Assembly: GCF_000003195.3 (NCBI RefSeq)
Contig: NC_012879.2
Coordinates: 22,478,844-22,542,843, forward strand
Length of the DNA: 64,000 nt
Reading direction: 5' to 3'
Origin: Sorghum bicolor
Taxonomy: Eukaryota > Streptophyta > Magnoliopsida > Poales > Poaceae
Made by a program: the position numbers and the translations under genes. How positions within the stretch are numbered: the first letter of the stretch is position 1; every line of letters begins with the position of its first letter. Shown here piece by piece: positions 9,320 through 21,200 of this stretch. Under the pieces are notes generated by a model. The model worked only from the letters and a program-made list of their open reading frames with translations, was not told the DNA's origin and did not search any database.

Positions 9320-10532
9320 TGTTGATATTTGGGAACGCAATAGGGAATTGATCCGCAAGCGCACGGATATCGGTGAGCATTTCACCCGGGAAATTATCCA
9401 GAGTATCGTATTTATTTTTTTACCACTAGGAGAAAGAGTGCATCTGACTAACCGGTCTATTACTACTAACCTTTAGGCACAAAGAATGTCTTTCGATGTG
9501 AGTGATAAATAGAGAAGACTGCAACCGTAGTCTCCTTCTAACCTTGGTAAGGATGATCTACTGTTCTAATGGGGAGGCTAACGGAATCTAGACACCACAA
9601 AGGATGTTCAACCCGCACCTATAAACCCTATCCTTCCTGCTAACGAGATGTGATCTACAAAGGTAGCTCGGAATTGTCACGTTCCTCACTACTACCACGG
9701 TCCAGCTAGTCAGGGAATATTTATGAGTACCCCAGCCTAAACACCTCGTTTACGCCAGCAATGATTACTCTAAACTCTATGCGAAGAGATTAAAGTAAAC
9801 TCATAAACCATAAGAACAATAAAACAAGAACTTACTAGAATTTAGAAGTCGAATTACTGAAGAATCCTAGGAGCAAGCTTCGGGTTAGGAGAACTTGATC
9901 CCGCAGGTACAAGCTTGGAGTAGACACCGACAGGCCGGGCTTCCTCCACACTTCACCTCCACTCTATCTCTCTCAATCTAGTAGAAACTAGAAGATCTAT
10001 TTCTACCTTACATTGATTGCTAAGCCTAAAAAGAAATATTAATTAGAGAAGAGGTTTTCCTTCGAGGGCACCCCTCAGTCTCTATGATAATTTCTTCATG
10101 TCTTCTCCAGGGGCCAGGGGGCCTTGCTTATATAGTCCTCCCCTTCTATGCGTTTTTGGGTCGATAGGCGAGGTGGTACTATGTTTTTCTTGATCCAATA
10201 GGTCGGTGGAATATCCCGAGCGAAAGAGTCCTGATTTGGCTCCAGCAGGGGGGCGGGCGCCCTGGGCCTGGCCCAGTTTTGCCTCCGCTTCGGTCTCGTG
10301 GCTTCTGGAGTCTTCTAGATGAAGTAAAATTGTGCGGTGCGTTGATATCTCTATGTAATCCCGACATGTGGGCCTTTCTTCTTTATTTCCTGATAACCCC
10401 ATGCAGAAATAGATAAACCACAAAACTCGTGGAATTCTGTCAGATCAAACCCTAATTCTAGGTGATGGTTGCATATTGGTCCATTCTCTTGTTTATTTGA
10501 TAATTAAAATTGATACTTAAGAACCGTCAACA
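9320..10532 (-). repeat. 5' LTR of the Athila element
   Basis: 1213 bp, the partner of 1174-2407, with the same termini. It carries one GC-rich dodecamer (10251-10262) instead of two, which explains the 21-bp length difference. The element's second TSD copy (AAGAC) follows at 10533-10537. Confidence 0.95.
10127..10136 (-). promoter_or_regulatory. TATA box, Athila 5' LTR
   Basis: Sense ACTATATAAG at the same place as in the 3' LTR. This is the copy that would drive the genomic transcript. Confidence 0.75.
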
Positions 10533-10537
10533 AAGAC

Positions 10538-11513
10538 GAGAGCCAAGCTAAAGACATCATCAACACTTCAGCAAGAAGCTTCATCCAATCAAGAAGATCA
10601 CCGGAACTTGTCTTCAGAGTTCGAAGCCATGGCGAACAAATCAATCCGCGAGTTCTCAGCTCCCACTACGGACAACATCCGCACTGGACCTGCTGCAGAG
10701 ATCGATGGCGACTTTGAGCTCAAGCCTGGACTTATCAACATGGTGCAATCCAACCAGTTCTGTGGGAAGGCACACGAAGACGCTAGTGCTCATTTACAAC
10801 ACTTCCTGGAGATTTGCAACACATTCACCATAGCAGGAGTTTCCAAAGATGCTATACTACTTCGCCTCTTCCCATTCTCACTATTAGGAAGAGCGAAGCA
10901 GTGGTTCTATGCTACAAAGGAGAAGAATACTACGTGGGCACTCTGCTCAACAAACTTCCTGGCTAAGTTCTTTCCCATGGGCAAGACCAATGCTCTCCGT
11001 GGGAAGATTACAAGTTTTCAGCAACAAAATGATGAATCTGTACCAGAAGCATGGAAGCGCTTTCAAGACTACATCCTAGAATGTCCCCATCATGGAATGG
11101 AGAGTTGGCTACTGATGCAGACATTCTATCATGGGCTCAGCAACAGTGCCCGAGAGACCATGGATGCTGCAGCTGGAGGAGCATTCTTATCACTTACTAT
11201 ACCACAAGCCACAGCTCTTGTGGAGAAGATGGCGTCCAACCAAAGCTGGAATGAAGAGAGGACCCAGACACGCAAGAGAGGTGGAGGTATGCATCAGCTG
11301 AAGGAGGTAGACATGCTGTCTGCAAAGCTAGACCTGCTCATGAAGAAGCTCGACGATAGAGCTGGAGACAAGAAAGAAGTTATGCACATCTACGACTCTC
11401 ACATGACTTGTGAGGAGTGTGGAGACACTGGACACTCAGGCAACCACTGCCCTGAGATGCTTGAGGATGTGAACTACATCAACAACAACAACAACTACAA
11501 CCGTCCTCAATAA
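10538..11513 (+). pseudogene. gag: gag of element A, continued, with CCHC knuckle
   Basis: The frame resumes after the Athila insertion and is nearly identical to gag of element B. It has the gag core (LQHFLEICNTFTIAGV, LFPFSLLGRAKQWF), a basic stretch TRKRGGG, and a CCHC zinc knuckle (CEECGDTGHSGNHC) followed by an Asn-rich linker. In B a single-base deletion shifts the frame before the knuckle; here it is in frame. A TAA at 11511-11513 replaces a CAA present in B, a C to T change that ends the frame before the proteases. It acts in particle assembly and RNA binding by family knowledge. Confidence 0.9.
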
Positions 11514-13114
11514 AATCAAGGTTGGAATCAACAGAGGACTAACTACTCAGGTAATTATCAAGGTAACAATTCTTACAACAATAATAATAATTTTCCACCT
11601 TTGAGAGAGTTAGTGTCTAATCAAGGAAAGCTAATGGATAACCTGTCTAAGAAATTGGCATCAAATGATAAAATGCTAGAAAATATAAATAATAGAATGG
11701 ATAATTTCTCTACTGCCATCAAGAATCAAATTAGCTTTAATAAAATGATTGAATCTCAGTTAAATCAAATAGCTGCTGCTGTTCCTACTACTAACCCCGG
11801 TATACCATCACAACCGGAAGGATTAGAATCTGCAAATCTTGTAGACATGTTTGATGCAGGTAATTGGAGTAACCCCGTCACTGAATTTTCTACTGACCGT
11901 CTGCCGGTCAAGAGAGGCGATCCAGGACGCCCCGTCATCCCGATCTCCATCGGCATGGTGGACGTTCCAGAAGCACTCTGTGACTTTGGCTCTAGCGTCA
12001 ACATTATACCTAGGGTACTCTATGAGAAATTCTTTACATATCCTTTATTAGAGACAACCATGTGTTTGCAGTTTGCAGATCAGACGATAACTTTTCCAAA
12101 AGGAATAGTGAGGAACCTTTGTGTCCGAGTTGGTACCTTGTATGCCCCAGCAGACTTCGTAGTGGTAGAGACCGGAAATGATGAGAGAGCACCTATCATC
12201 CTAGGAAGGCCATTTTTGAACACCACGGGAGCTATCATCTACGCCGGTGCTGCCAAGATCAGTTTCTACGTCAAAGGAAGAAGGAGACATTTTTCTTCAA
12301 GAACAAGACTACACAAATTCCAGACCAATCCAGACGTGAATCAAGGAAGAGGACTAACAGGAGAAACAGGAACAAGCAAGTGTGGACCGAGTCAGCTAAG
12401 ATGGTCACTGTAGTCCATGGAGGCCAAGATCACCAGCTTAAGTCACCATTTTTGACCAAGAAGGACGACCCAGGAATGCCAAGCATCTACTGCTCCATAA
12501 ATGGATATAACTTCTACAAGACGATTTGCGACACCGGATCGGGCGTCAACATAATGGCCGCAGTCACTTATCGGCTCTTGTTCGGGACCATGCCACTAAG
12601 ACCAACATACATTCAGCTCCAGATGGTAGATCAGACATTTCGAGAAGTTCAAGGAATAATATCTGATGTCCCAGTCAAAATAGACGATCACTTTGTCTAC
12701 ACAGACTTTCAAGTTATTGACATGGGAGAAGACGAGTACGATCCACCCATCATCCTTGGAAGACCGTTCGTCAGCACCGTTAAAGCAATTATCTACATTG
12801 GAACCGGAGAAGTCCATATGCACTTCCCCTCAGAGAAGGTACGCCGTTATTTTACTGACCCTAACTATATCAATGAAGAATCTAAGCAGGTCAGAAAGAG
12901 ACGCAACCGCAACTAGAGGAGGCAAATTATCAAGGACGGATGGGCAGACTATGAAGGAGAAGTTGTAAGGTCAGAAGACGTAGAGTTTAAACAGAATTAT
13001 CCAGAGGAGATTGAAGCACCGAGTTAGGTATGGAAAATGAAGATAACTATACATGAAGAGGAGGCGCTACCGGAAGTACCGACTTCGCCACCCAACGAAC
13101 CTCAGGACGATTAA
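11514..13114 (+). pseudogene. Tandem aspartic protease domains of element A (broken)
   Basis: Two retropepsin-like domains lie in tandem. The first has CDFGSSVNIIP, then PIILGRPFLNTTGAIIY. The second has CDTGSGVNIMA, then PPIILGRPFVSTVKAIIY. A one-base deletion near 12275 puts them in different frames. C to T stops follow at 12914-12916 and 13025-13027, and both are CAG in element B. The second catalytic triplet is an intact DTG here, whereas B has DTR. Nothing resembling RT, RNase H or integrase follows. Confidence 0.88.
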
Positions 13115-15285
13115 GAAGTTGGAGAGTCCCGTTCGGAGGACTTAAAAACACCGAACGCCCTGCCAAGAGGTAAACTTGGTAGTTACCCTTTCCCTTTTAA
13201 TTATTTCAACTAGTTTACTTAGTTAATCATGTTCGCACTATCCTAAAAAGAAAATAAAAATGTGAAAAAAACTGTAAGCCCCATGTGAGTAGAAGAGTGG
13301 CATAAAACCCATAAATACATTCACTGTGGTGGCATAAAAATAAAATAAATATTTCATTTCTACTTTATAAAATAAAAAAAATATAAAAACAGGGAGTAAT
13401 ATTTATTGAGGAGTCTCAAGATAATAAAGGCTAGATATTTATGCTAACACTTAATCAGTTCCACAAGCTATGTTGTCTATTTGAGCTCCACAGAATTTAA
13501 GAATCAAGAAGACTCGCAGACGGAGGACATTCTAATCGCTGTCAGAATGCTGCTGACTTTCAAATACACCTCTGCCACCTGCTAGCTACATCAAGAGAAA
13601 TTACGTCAAAATTCAGCTTGGGGGAGAGCACCCCCATTTACCTCGATAAGTATTTCTATCTATTTTTATACTTATATTATTTTAGAATATTAAAATACAC
13701 ATAAACTATGGGAAAACCAAATAAAGATTTTATGCTTATATATGTCTTTTGCTTAGTGTGTTTAATAAATAAATAAAGTGGCTATGCTAATCTGTATCTA
13801 AACAAAAACTTAAGCATGGATATGATGAATAGTTGCTCTGCCTAATTTGCACATTCTAAGTTCTCTCTCAAGTTTAGATATAACTGTTATAATTTAAAGC
13901 TTGCCCTAGACCTAAACATGTGGGATGAAAACTTGATCTGAAGTCTAAGTTGTTAACGGATACGATATGGGAAGGTTGAGTTGCTGTTTATCTGTTCCTA
14001 GAGATGCTAGAATTTTGGAGAATTTTATCTTTGAAAATCTTTAAAATGTTGCATGATGAGTTCCTGTATGATGAGAGCTTAAATTCCTACCACAGCCATA
14101 TATACATGCTTGCTAGACTTTGAGCCACACATTTATTATTTACTGCTTATGAGCATTGAGTGTGGTCAAGCTATGTAGACCCTTAGGAGCTTGTCATGTG
14201 GTTAAATCAAGATTTCACTTGCACGTTCACTCATATATGCTACTTCTACTCCAGAAGTACCATCCACATATATCCATCCATTTCCATCTCCAGAATCACC
14301 CAAAAATATTCTGCTCCTAATCCGGGAGAGAATAACCAAAAATATTTTTGTTTCCCCTTGTGAAATAAATGCTCAAGTTATCTTGTTACTACCACTTGCT
14401 ATATTATCTCAAGAGATGAGTGCTCTAAAAAAAAGAAGAAAATAAAAAAATATACGAGGAAATAAAAAGGAGCAAGTGCTCGGAACCTCAAAAGAAAAGA
14501 AAGAGTGAGACGAGAGGTAAAAATGGACAAGTGTCCGACAGTAGAATTAGGGGTGCAAGATACCCACCTGAGAGACAAGAAAAAGAAGAGCATCTCATTC
14601 TCCTCATAAAGTTTCAAAAGCAAGGAAGGTATGTATCCCCTCAAAAGAGCAAAGTAGAATTAGACTTCCACCACCATTGTTTTCACCATTGTTATCACCA
14701 TCATCGCCATACACCATTCATTCGCCACACATGCACATCTTGATTTGGCTTATTGATTTGTTTCTTTGGATCCATGGTTTGACTATGCAATAAATGTCTT
14801 GTAAGTATGTATATTTTATCTCCCACCTATGAGCTCCAGATATTAAGCCTTATTAGAGTAGGGTGAGAGAGAAGGCAATGTCACTATGCCTTATACCACA
14901 AATACTACATATCTTGAGAGAAGGCATATACCATCAATGCCTTGGTAAGGATCCAAAAATACCACAAAAGAGAGACCTGAGAGAATCATACAAGGAATCT
15001 CTGAGTTTTATTTGAAAATCTGCAAAAATCCCAGAGCTATAGCTGATCAAGAATAAGAGACATGGCACTTGGCTAGACTGTTCTATCTTTTAACCACTCA
15101 AGACGGAAGTGACAGTTACAAGTCCCATGGTGTAGGTAAAGTAAGTAAGTTTTAAGTCTTGACAATTTACTCTAACTCAGAGATGAGATCTTATTTAAAA
15201 AGCATGTGTACCGTCAATTTCTAAAGATATTGCAACAAATTATGATCCATAGCTGAGTCTATCGTTGCTCAGGGACGAGCAAGAG
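13115..15285 (+). other. 3' untranslated region of element A
   Basis: About 2.2 kb, AT-rich, closely matching B at 35744-37924 and, inverted, element C. It holds an internal PPT-like AGCTTGGGGGAG (13615-13626), two mini-hairpins (14470-14481, 14525-14536) and a CCACCAT-type repeat near 14670-14720 that encodes a spurious His-rich frame. I see no gene. Confidence 0.75.
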
Positions 15286-15302
15286 GTAAGCTTGGGGGAG
15301 TT
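15286..15302 (+). promoter_or_regulatory. Polypurine tract of element A
   Basis: GTAAGCTTGGGGGAGTT abuts the 3' LTR start. Confidence 0.85.
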
Positions 15303-16170
15303 TGTTGACGGTCCTTAAGTATCAAATTTAATTATCAAATAAATAAAGAAAAGGATCCAAATGAAATCAAGATCTAGACTTAGGGTTTTATCTGACAGAA
15401 TTCCACGAGTTTTGGTGTTTGTCTATTTCTGCAGGGGGTTATCAGGAAATATGGAAGAAAGGCCCATATGTCAGGATTACGTAAAGGTATTAACGTGCTG
15501 CGCAATTGTTGGGTATTTTAAACGCACACAGAAAAATCCGCAAGCGCACGGATACCGATGTAGCTTTCACCCGGGAGTATTCCAGAGTATCGATTTTCCA
15601 CAGGGAACGTGAGTGTACTAATTAAGATCCAAGATCGCTCAAGGATAACTATATAATTATTTTTGGTAGGAAGAGAGGAAGTTTCCTGAGAGTTCTCTAG
15701 TTGATCTAAGAATCAAGAATTACTTCAAGATTATCTATATCAGGACATCAGAGCACTAACCACAGAAAGAGATGAGAAGGGGGCTAGGAAGGTCTGACTA
15801 CGGTCCTACAAACACCGATCCAAACGTGGTGGAATACGTCGACCGTTAGGGCTGTCACTACCCTAGGGCTACCACAACAATCCGTGGGATTGGGTGCAAT
15901 TCCAGGTAATCGCAAGACTAAACACCACGTCTAATCTATTGATTACTACTCTAATGTTTCAAAGACTAGAGCACTTGATGCAAGCGGGAATCCAATAAAT
16001 AACTTGAATGTAAATAAAAGTAATTCGAGAACTCAGGAGTTATGAGTTGAAGAACCTGGAGAACGATGAAGAACGAACCAGATGCTGCAAAAGTACAATG
16101 TTGAGGAAGATCCGACAGATCCAGCTCCCCCTCCGCTCTCCTCTTCTCTCTCCCTATTTTCTAGATTACA

Positions 16171-16270
16171 ACTAGAACTAACTAGAACTAGAACTAGAGG
16201 AACTAGAACTAGAACTAGATGAACTAGAACTAGATCTAGATGAACTAGAGGTAGAACTAGAAGAACTAGA
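16171..16270 (-). repeat. AACTAG short tandem repeat within the solo LTR
   Basis: An imperfect array of AACTAG and AACTAGATG units. A matching array lies at about 60751-60853 in the LTR of element C. Confidence 0.85.
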
Positions 16271-16357
16271 GGGATCCTCTCTACTTGGATGAAGAATTGA
16301 AACCCTAGCTTTGATTCTGTAGAAGAGGTATGATCTCCAGGGGCCAGGGGGGTCTGG

Positions 16358-16365
16358 TTTTATAG
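16358..16365 (-). promoter_or_regulatory. TATA box, solo LTR
   Basis: Sense CTATAAAA, followed by the conserved CCCTGGCCCCTGGAG block. Confidence 0.75.
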
Positions 16366-16483
16366 TCCCTTCAAGTGAATCTGGGCCGTCGGATCAAACC
16401 GACATTGATCGTGTGGTTTTCCTTGAAGTATTAGGTCGGTGGAGCATGATCCCCGAACTTCGCCCTGATTGGTGGAAAGAGGT

Positions 16484-16516
16484 GGGCGGGCGCCCTTAGG
16501 ACTAGGGCGGGCGCCC
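16484..16516 (-). promoter_or_regulatory. Two GC-rich dodecamers spaced 21 bp, solo LTR
   Basis: GGGCGGGCGCCC at 16484 and 16505, with an unrelated 9-base spacer. Confidence 0.75.
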
Positions 16517-16857
16517 AGTGCCTGAGCCCTCTCGGCCTCCGCTTCGGTCCCGTGGCTTCTGGAGTCTTCTAGATGGTAGATAATTGTGCGGCACGTTAAT
16601 ATCTCTATGTAAACCCGACGTGTGGGCCTTTCTTCCATATTTCCTGATAACCCCCTGCAGAAATAGACAAACACCAAAACTTGTGGAATTCTGTCAGATA
16701 AAACCCTAAGTCTAGGTGTTGGTTCCATTTAGATCCTTTTCTATGATTAGTTGATGGTTAAATGTGAGCATTAAGGACCGTCAACAACAATTATCTTACA
16801 TCTAGAAGACTCCAGAAGCCACGAGACCGAAGCGGAGGCGAAACAGGGCCAGACCAT

Positions 16858-16890
16858 GGGCGGCCGCCCAGTTGGTCAGGGCGCCCGCCC
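16858..16890 (+). promoter_or_regulatory. Two GC-rich dodecamers spaced 21 bp, A 3' LTR
   Basis: A variant copy GGGCGGCCGCCC at 16858 and GGGCGCCCGCCC at 16879. Confidence 0.75.
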
Positions 16891-17008
16891 ACCTCCTGAG
16901 TCCAATCAGGACTCTGTTTTGCGGGAGATCTCCACCGACCTAAAGGATGAATCTAAACCATACAATCTATGTCGGTTTGATCCAAGGGCCCATATTCACT
17001 TGAAGGGA

Positions 17009-17016
17009 CTATAAAA
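17009..17016 (+). promoter_or_regulatory. TATA box, A 3' LTR
   Basis: CTATAAAA, about 118 bp after the dodecamer pair. Confidence 0.75.
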
Positions 17017-18234
17017 CCAGACCCCCTGGCCCCTGGAGGAGAGAGCCTCTCAACCCTAATTCATTGTTCCATCAAGGGAGAAGAAGCCTCTGATCAAGAT
17101 TAGAGCCACCACATCAATTAGATATCTAGATTAGCATAGCTACATAGGATTAGAACTAGAAGGAGTCAATCTTCTATTGGTTTCCGGATCTGTCAAGAGG
17201 ATTCTTGGTAATTCTCTAATTGTGCTTCTAATTGCTTTCTAATTATCTTTGTTCTTCAATATTATGAATATGACTTTGTTCTACTTCAATATATTGCTTA
17301 TGACTTTGCTCTACTTGCTTATATTCAAGATTATATTGTTCTTAGTTTATCATAGTTATGTACTTGGCTTAGTTAGATTGGATATATATACATGCTTAGG
17401 ATCGTATAGCGTTTATCCATCGGATCCATGGGTAAATGATAGATATTGTGTAGGCGTGGTGCTTATACCGTATTTATCTGCGATTGTACCCAATATGCCA
17501 GATCGTGGGGTGGTTCGTGATAGTGACAGCTTCATTGATTCTTATATAGTCCCCCTCTCGTGTATTGGGCTGGCAGAGCAACATTATTACAGGGGAGTGA
17601 TTGCTATGTTTCTCATATTCCTTGCTAATATCACTATGCATGGGCGTAGTCTTGTCTTGCAATGATTGCTAAGTATGCTTGCACTAACTATGATATGCTA
17701 GACTATATAGTTGAGAATAACTTAGGGAATATTCTTGTAGTTCGTTCTAATACCATGCTAATGACTTTCTAGAGTATCTAATTGAGGTGCTTATCATATT
17801 TATTATGTGGCTAGATCAGATTAGTTATCCTTGTCACTATTATTATTTCATATATCTTTTATGTGACACTTATCCCTGTATGAAGAGTTAGATATAATGT
17901 TCTCAATTATACATGCAATGATAGATGCTCAATCTCATATTCTATTCTGTAATCATTAGTGATGATTGCTAATCCCTTCCCAGTGGTAAAAATATAAATA
18001 ACGATACCTGGAATACTTCCCGGTTAAAATGCTACATCGGTATTAATCTGTGCGCTTGCAGATCCAATTCATTATTTATTTAGAAGAGCAATTGTATATT
18101 TCAATACCGCGTCTCTTATATCATGCTGGGGATGACAACTTGCTAGATTTAGAACTTAGTCTACTTTTAGCAATGATGTTAAGAATACCCAACAAACCCC
18201 TAGCCTAATTTTCCATCATCGACGAACCTATCCA

Positions 18235-21200
18235 TTAAAACTCCTCATCAGAACCGACTGCTTGGATCGGTGAAATTTCATAATCGGCAACTTTGAGGAA
18301 ATCCTTTTCCCAAATCTCTCCCGAGATACACCTGGTCCTTTCATAAGTGTCTGCCTCTACCGTGACATAAGAAGAATCTCCTGGGACAATCTCAATCTTG
18401 TCACCTACCCACTGAACCAAGCATTGGTGCATTGTAGACGGGATGCAACAATTGGCATGAATCCAATCTCTCCCTAGTAGCAAATTATAAGCACCTTTTC
18501 CACTGATCACGAAGAAAGTCATCGGCAAGGTTTTGCTGCCGATGGTCAACTCGACGCATATTGCCCCCTTAACCGGAGACACATTTCCTTCAAAGTCCTT
18601 TAGCATCATATCGGTCTTGGTCAAATCCTGATCCCCTTTCCCAAGTTTCCGATAGACTGCATACGGCATGATGTTAATAGCAGCCCCACCATCAATTAAT
18701 ATTTTGGTCATTGGCTGCCCATCAACTCTTCCTTTGACGAACAGAGCTTTAAGATGCTGCCTTTCATTGTTGGCAGGCTTTTCAAAGATAACCGTCATTG
18801 GATCTAGAGCCAACTGAGCTATCTGGTCGGAAAAATCCAGCTCCTCATCATCACTGGATGGCGCAAGGAACTCCATCGGCAACACAAATACCATGTTAAC
18901 ATTTGCCGATGGCCCTTTTCCCTTAGGATCCGGTTGCTGCTGATCCCCAGATTGGCCAGAATTCTCGCCTTTGTTCAGCTCTTCTCGTCTTTCGCGCTGC
19001 AGCCTCCTTTTCTATGTCCTAGTCAACCCTTCTGGGCACCATGGACGAAGTTGTGGCTGCCTTGCCGATGGGCGACGACTTTCCCTTGACTCCATCCGAT
19101 AAGTATTAGCGTCCCTACAAAATATGAACTCATCGGGAACTCGTGCATTGGCCATCTCTTCAAGCTCTTCCTGGTTCCTGGGAAAATATTCAACACGATC
19201 ACCAAGTCTATCATGCACACTGAGCCTGCCCCCCAACCGATCATGAACTGAAGTTCTTCCCCTAACCAGCCCATCAAATCGCCGATCATCATCTTGATAG
19301 CGCCGATCGGGTCTGTCATATCGATCATAACCATTGCATTCAGGGCAATCTCTAACAGTGGGTAATTTAATGTTCTGCTCCCAGCAATGGATAAAGAACG
19401 GGCAGTTCCAATGATCCTTGTGCCGATTCCACTCCTGTCGGCGTCTTTCTTCTTCCCGACGATAATCTTCCTGCTGGCGCCGATACCGATCCTCGCATTG
19501 CTGCCAAGTCTCCCGATGCCTTCTATGAGTTATCACAATGCCAGATCGGGGAGGCCTTCCTGAGCTATTTCCTTCCTGGATCAAACCCTTTCCTTTAGCA
19601 TCGGTAGTAGTAATCTGATGCTGAGGATCCACCGATGCACTTCTCTCAGCTGCTTCTGACGTCAAGACCTTGGTCTTTCCCTTAGCATCCAACATATTTG
19701 TTGGGAAAGGATGTTGATCGATCTTCATCGGCTTCTGAGCTTTAGAATTATCAAACTTGATTCTCCCAGATTCTATAGCCGATTGCAGTTATTGCCTAAA
19801 AACCTTGCACTCATTGGTGCTGTGAGAGGTTGCATTGTGCCACTTGCAGTATTTCATCTTCTTTAATTCTTCAACTGATGGAATCACATGATTAGGCGAC
19901 AATTTGATTTGCCCTTCCTGAAGTAGAAAGTCAAATATCCTATCGGCCTTAGTAATGTCAAATGCAAACTTTTCTGGCTCCTTATGCCCAAAAGGGCAAG
20001 ACATCGGCTTTTTGTTCTTCACCCACTCTGCTAAGCCGATGACTGGCTCCTCATCAGAATCTGAGCTTGCTGCTTCATCGACAAATGATACCTTTTTGTT
20101 CCATGCTCTCTTGGGTTCAAAAGGCTTAATATCTTGGTCAGAAATCCTTTGCACCAAGTGACTCAGACTTTCGAACTCTTGAGAAGCGTACTTGCCTCTG
20201 ATATGTGGCAACAGCCCGTAAAAAGCCAAATCGGCAAGTTGTCGATCATCTAGAACCAGACTATAGCATTTATTCTTGACCTCCCGCAATCTCTGCACAA
20301 AACTTTCAACTGATTCATCATTGCGCTGCTTCAATCTGACTAAATCGGTGATCTTCTTTTCATGGACTCCAGAAAAGAAATATTTGTGGAACTGCTTCTC
20401 TAAATCAGCCCAAGTGATCATTGAGTTGGGAGGTAATGAAATAAACCAAGTGAAAGCCGATCTAGACAAAGATGACGAGAACAAACGAACCCTCAACTCG
20501 TCTCTGTTAGCAGCCTCACCACATTGGATGATGAACCTATTGACGTGCTCCATAGTCGATGTATCATCATGTCCAGAAAACTTAGTGAAATCTGGTACCT
20601 TGTACCGATTTGGAAGTGGGATTAAATCATATGCAGGAGGATACGGTGTCCGATAAGAGTAAGTGTTGACTTTGGGTTTTATTCCAAATTGGTCTCTCAT
20701 TACTTCAGCTATCTTATCGACCCAATAAGCATTGGCATCTTGCCGATGAGGCGGTTGTGGATCTGGCGCCTACTGATATGCTTCCATGTGTCGCTGAGGT
20801 GCACGATCTGCATGGAACATTGGGTTAACCATCTGACCACCAATCTGCTGACCAAGATTCATCGGCTGGTTGACCAACCCTTGATTCTGAAACCCAGGTT
20901 GGATTTGTCCTTGTTGAAACCCTACAGCCTGATGATTCTGCTGAGGCATCTGTGGAAAGACTAGCTGCCCTGTCCATCCATTGTTCGCATTCATCGGCAT
21001 AGGCCCTGCCGATGACTGGAAATTGGGCATCATCATTGAATTGACATACCCTGGTTGTGTCATAAACCTCTGTTGCGTCGGCATTGAGTCTACTGATGCG
21101 TAAGGCATCTGGAACGTTGGAGCTTGAGAATTCCCAGTGTAAGGTCTTGCAGTAGTAGTTGTAGTATACTGGGGACTCTGATTCATCGGTAGATTTGGAG

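Larger units (their letters stand above)
1174..10532 (-). mobile_element. Athila-lineage Ty3/Gypsy retrotransposon, nearly intact
   Basis: A full-length element of 9359 bp on the minus strand. In sense order it has a 5' LTR (10532-9320), PBS (9311-9294), gag-pol (9187-4793), an accessory ORF (4341-3712), a 3' untranslated region, PPT and 3' LTR (2407-1174). It is bounded by TG...CA and a perfect 5-bp TSD. The RT signature FMDDFSVYG and the RNase H and integrase style place it in the Athila lineage. A by-eye comparison of the two LTRs gives about 18 substitutions plus one 21-bp length difference, so the insertion is young. The gag-pol frame carries a single amber codon. An env-like ORF, sometimes found after pol in Athila, is not recognisable; the short accessory ORF occupies that place. 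Confidence 0.95.
15507..16786 (-). mobile_element. Solo LTR of the element-C family
   Basis: 1280 bp from TGTTGGGTATTTTAAACGC to CCGTCAACA, matching the 1279-bp LTR of element C at 60088-61366. No internal sequence is present. The flanks are GCAAT (15502-15506) and ACAAT (16787-16791), a 5-bp TSD with one mismatch. This is consistent with unequal recombination between the two LTRs of a former full element. Confidence 0.9.
1..18194 (+). mobile_element. Non-autonomous Athila-related LTR element A (5' end outside window)
   Basis: The element runs from a truncated 5' LTR (1-951) through a tRNA-Asp type PBS, gag, two protease domains and a PPT to a 3' LTR ending at 18194. It has no RT, RNase H or integrase. 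Element B (31736-39595) has the same order and is used here as the reference copy. Two later insertions split it: an Athila-lineage element at 1174-10532 in the start of gag, and a solo LTR at 15507-16786 in the 3' LTR. Its right flank (AACCC at 18195) lies inside a Tat pol, so A appears to have inserted into that Tat element. The left flank is off-window, so its TSD cannot be confirmed. Confidence 0.88.
15303..18194 (+). repeat. 3' LTR of element A, split by a solo LTR
   Basis: The LTR parts are 15303-15506 and 16787-18194, from TGTTGACGG to CCCAACA. Compared with B it also lacks about 45 bp near 18140 that contain the degenerate PBS-like sequence. It includes the open frame 17249-17665. Confidence 0.92.

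Noticed and set aside
14531..14743. His-rich frame (HHCFHHCYHHH) in the 3' UTR of A and B
   Set aside because: It is a translation of a CCACCAT-type simple repeat.
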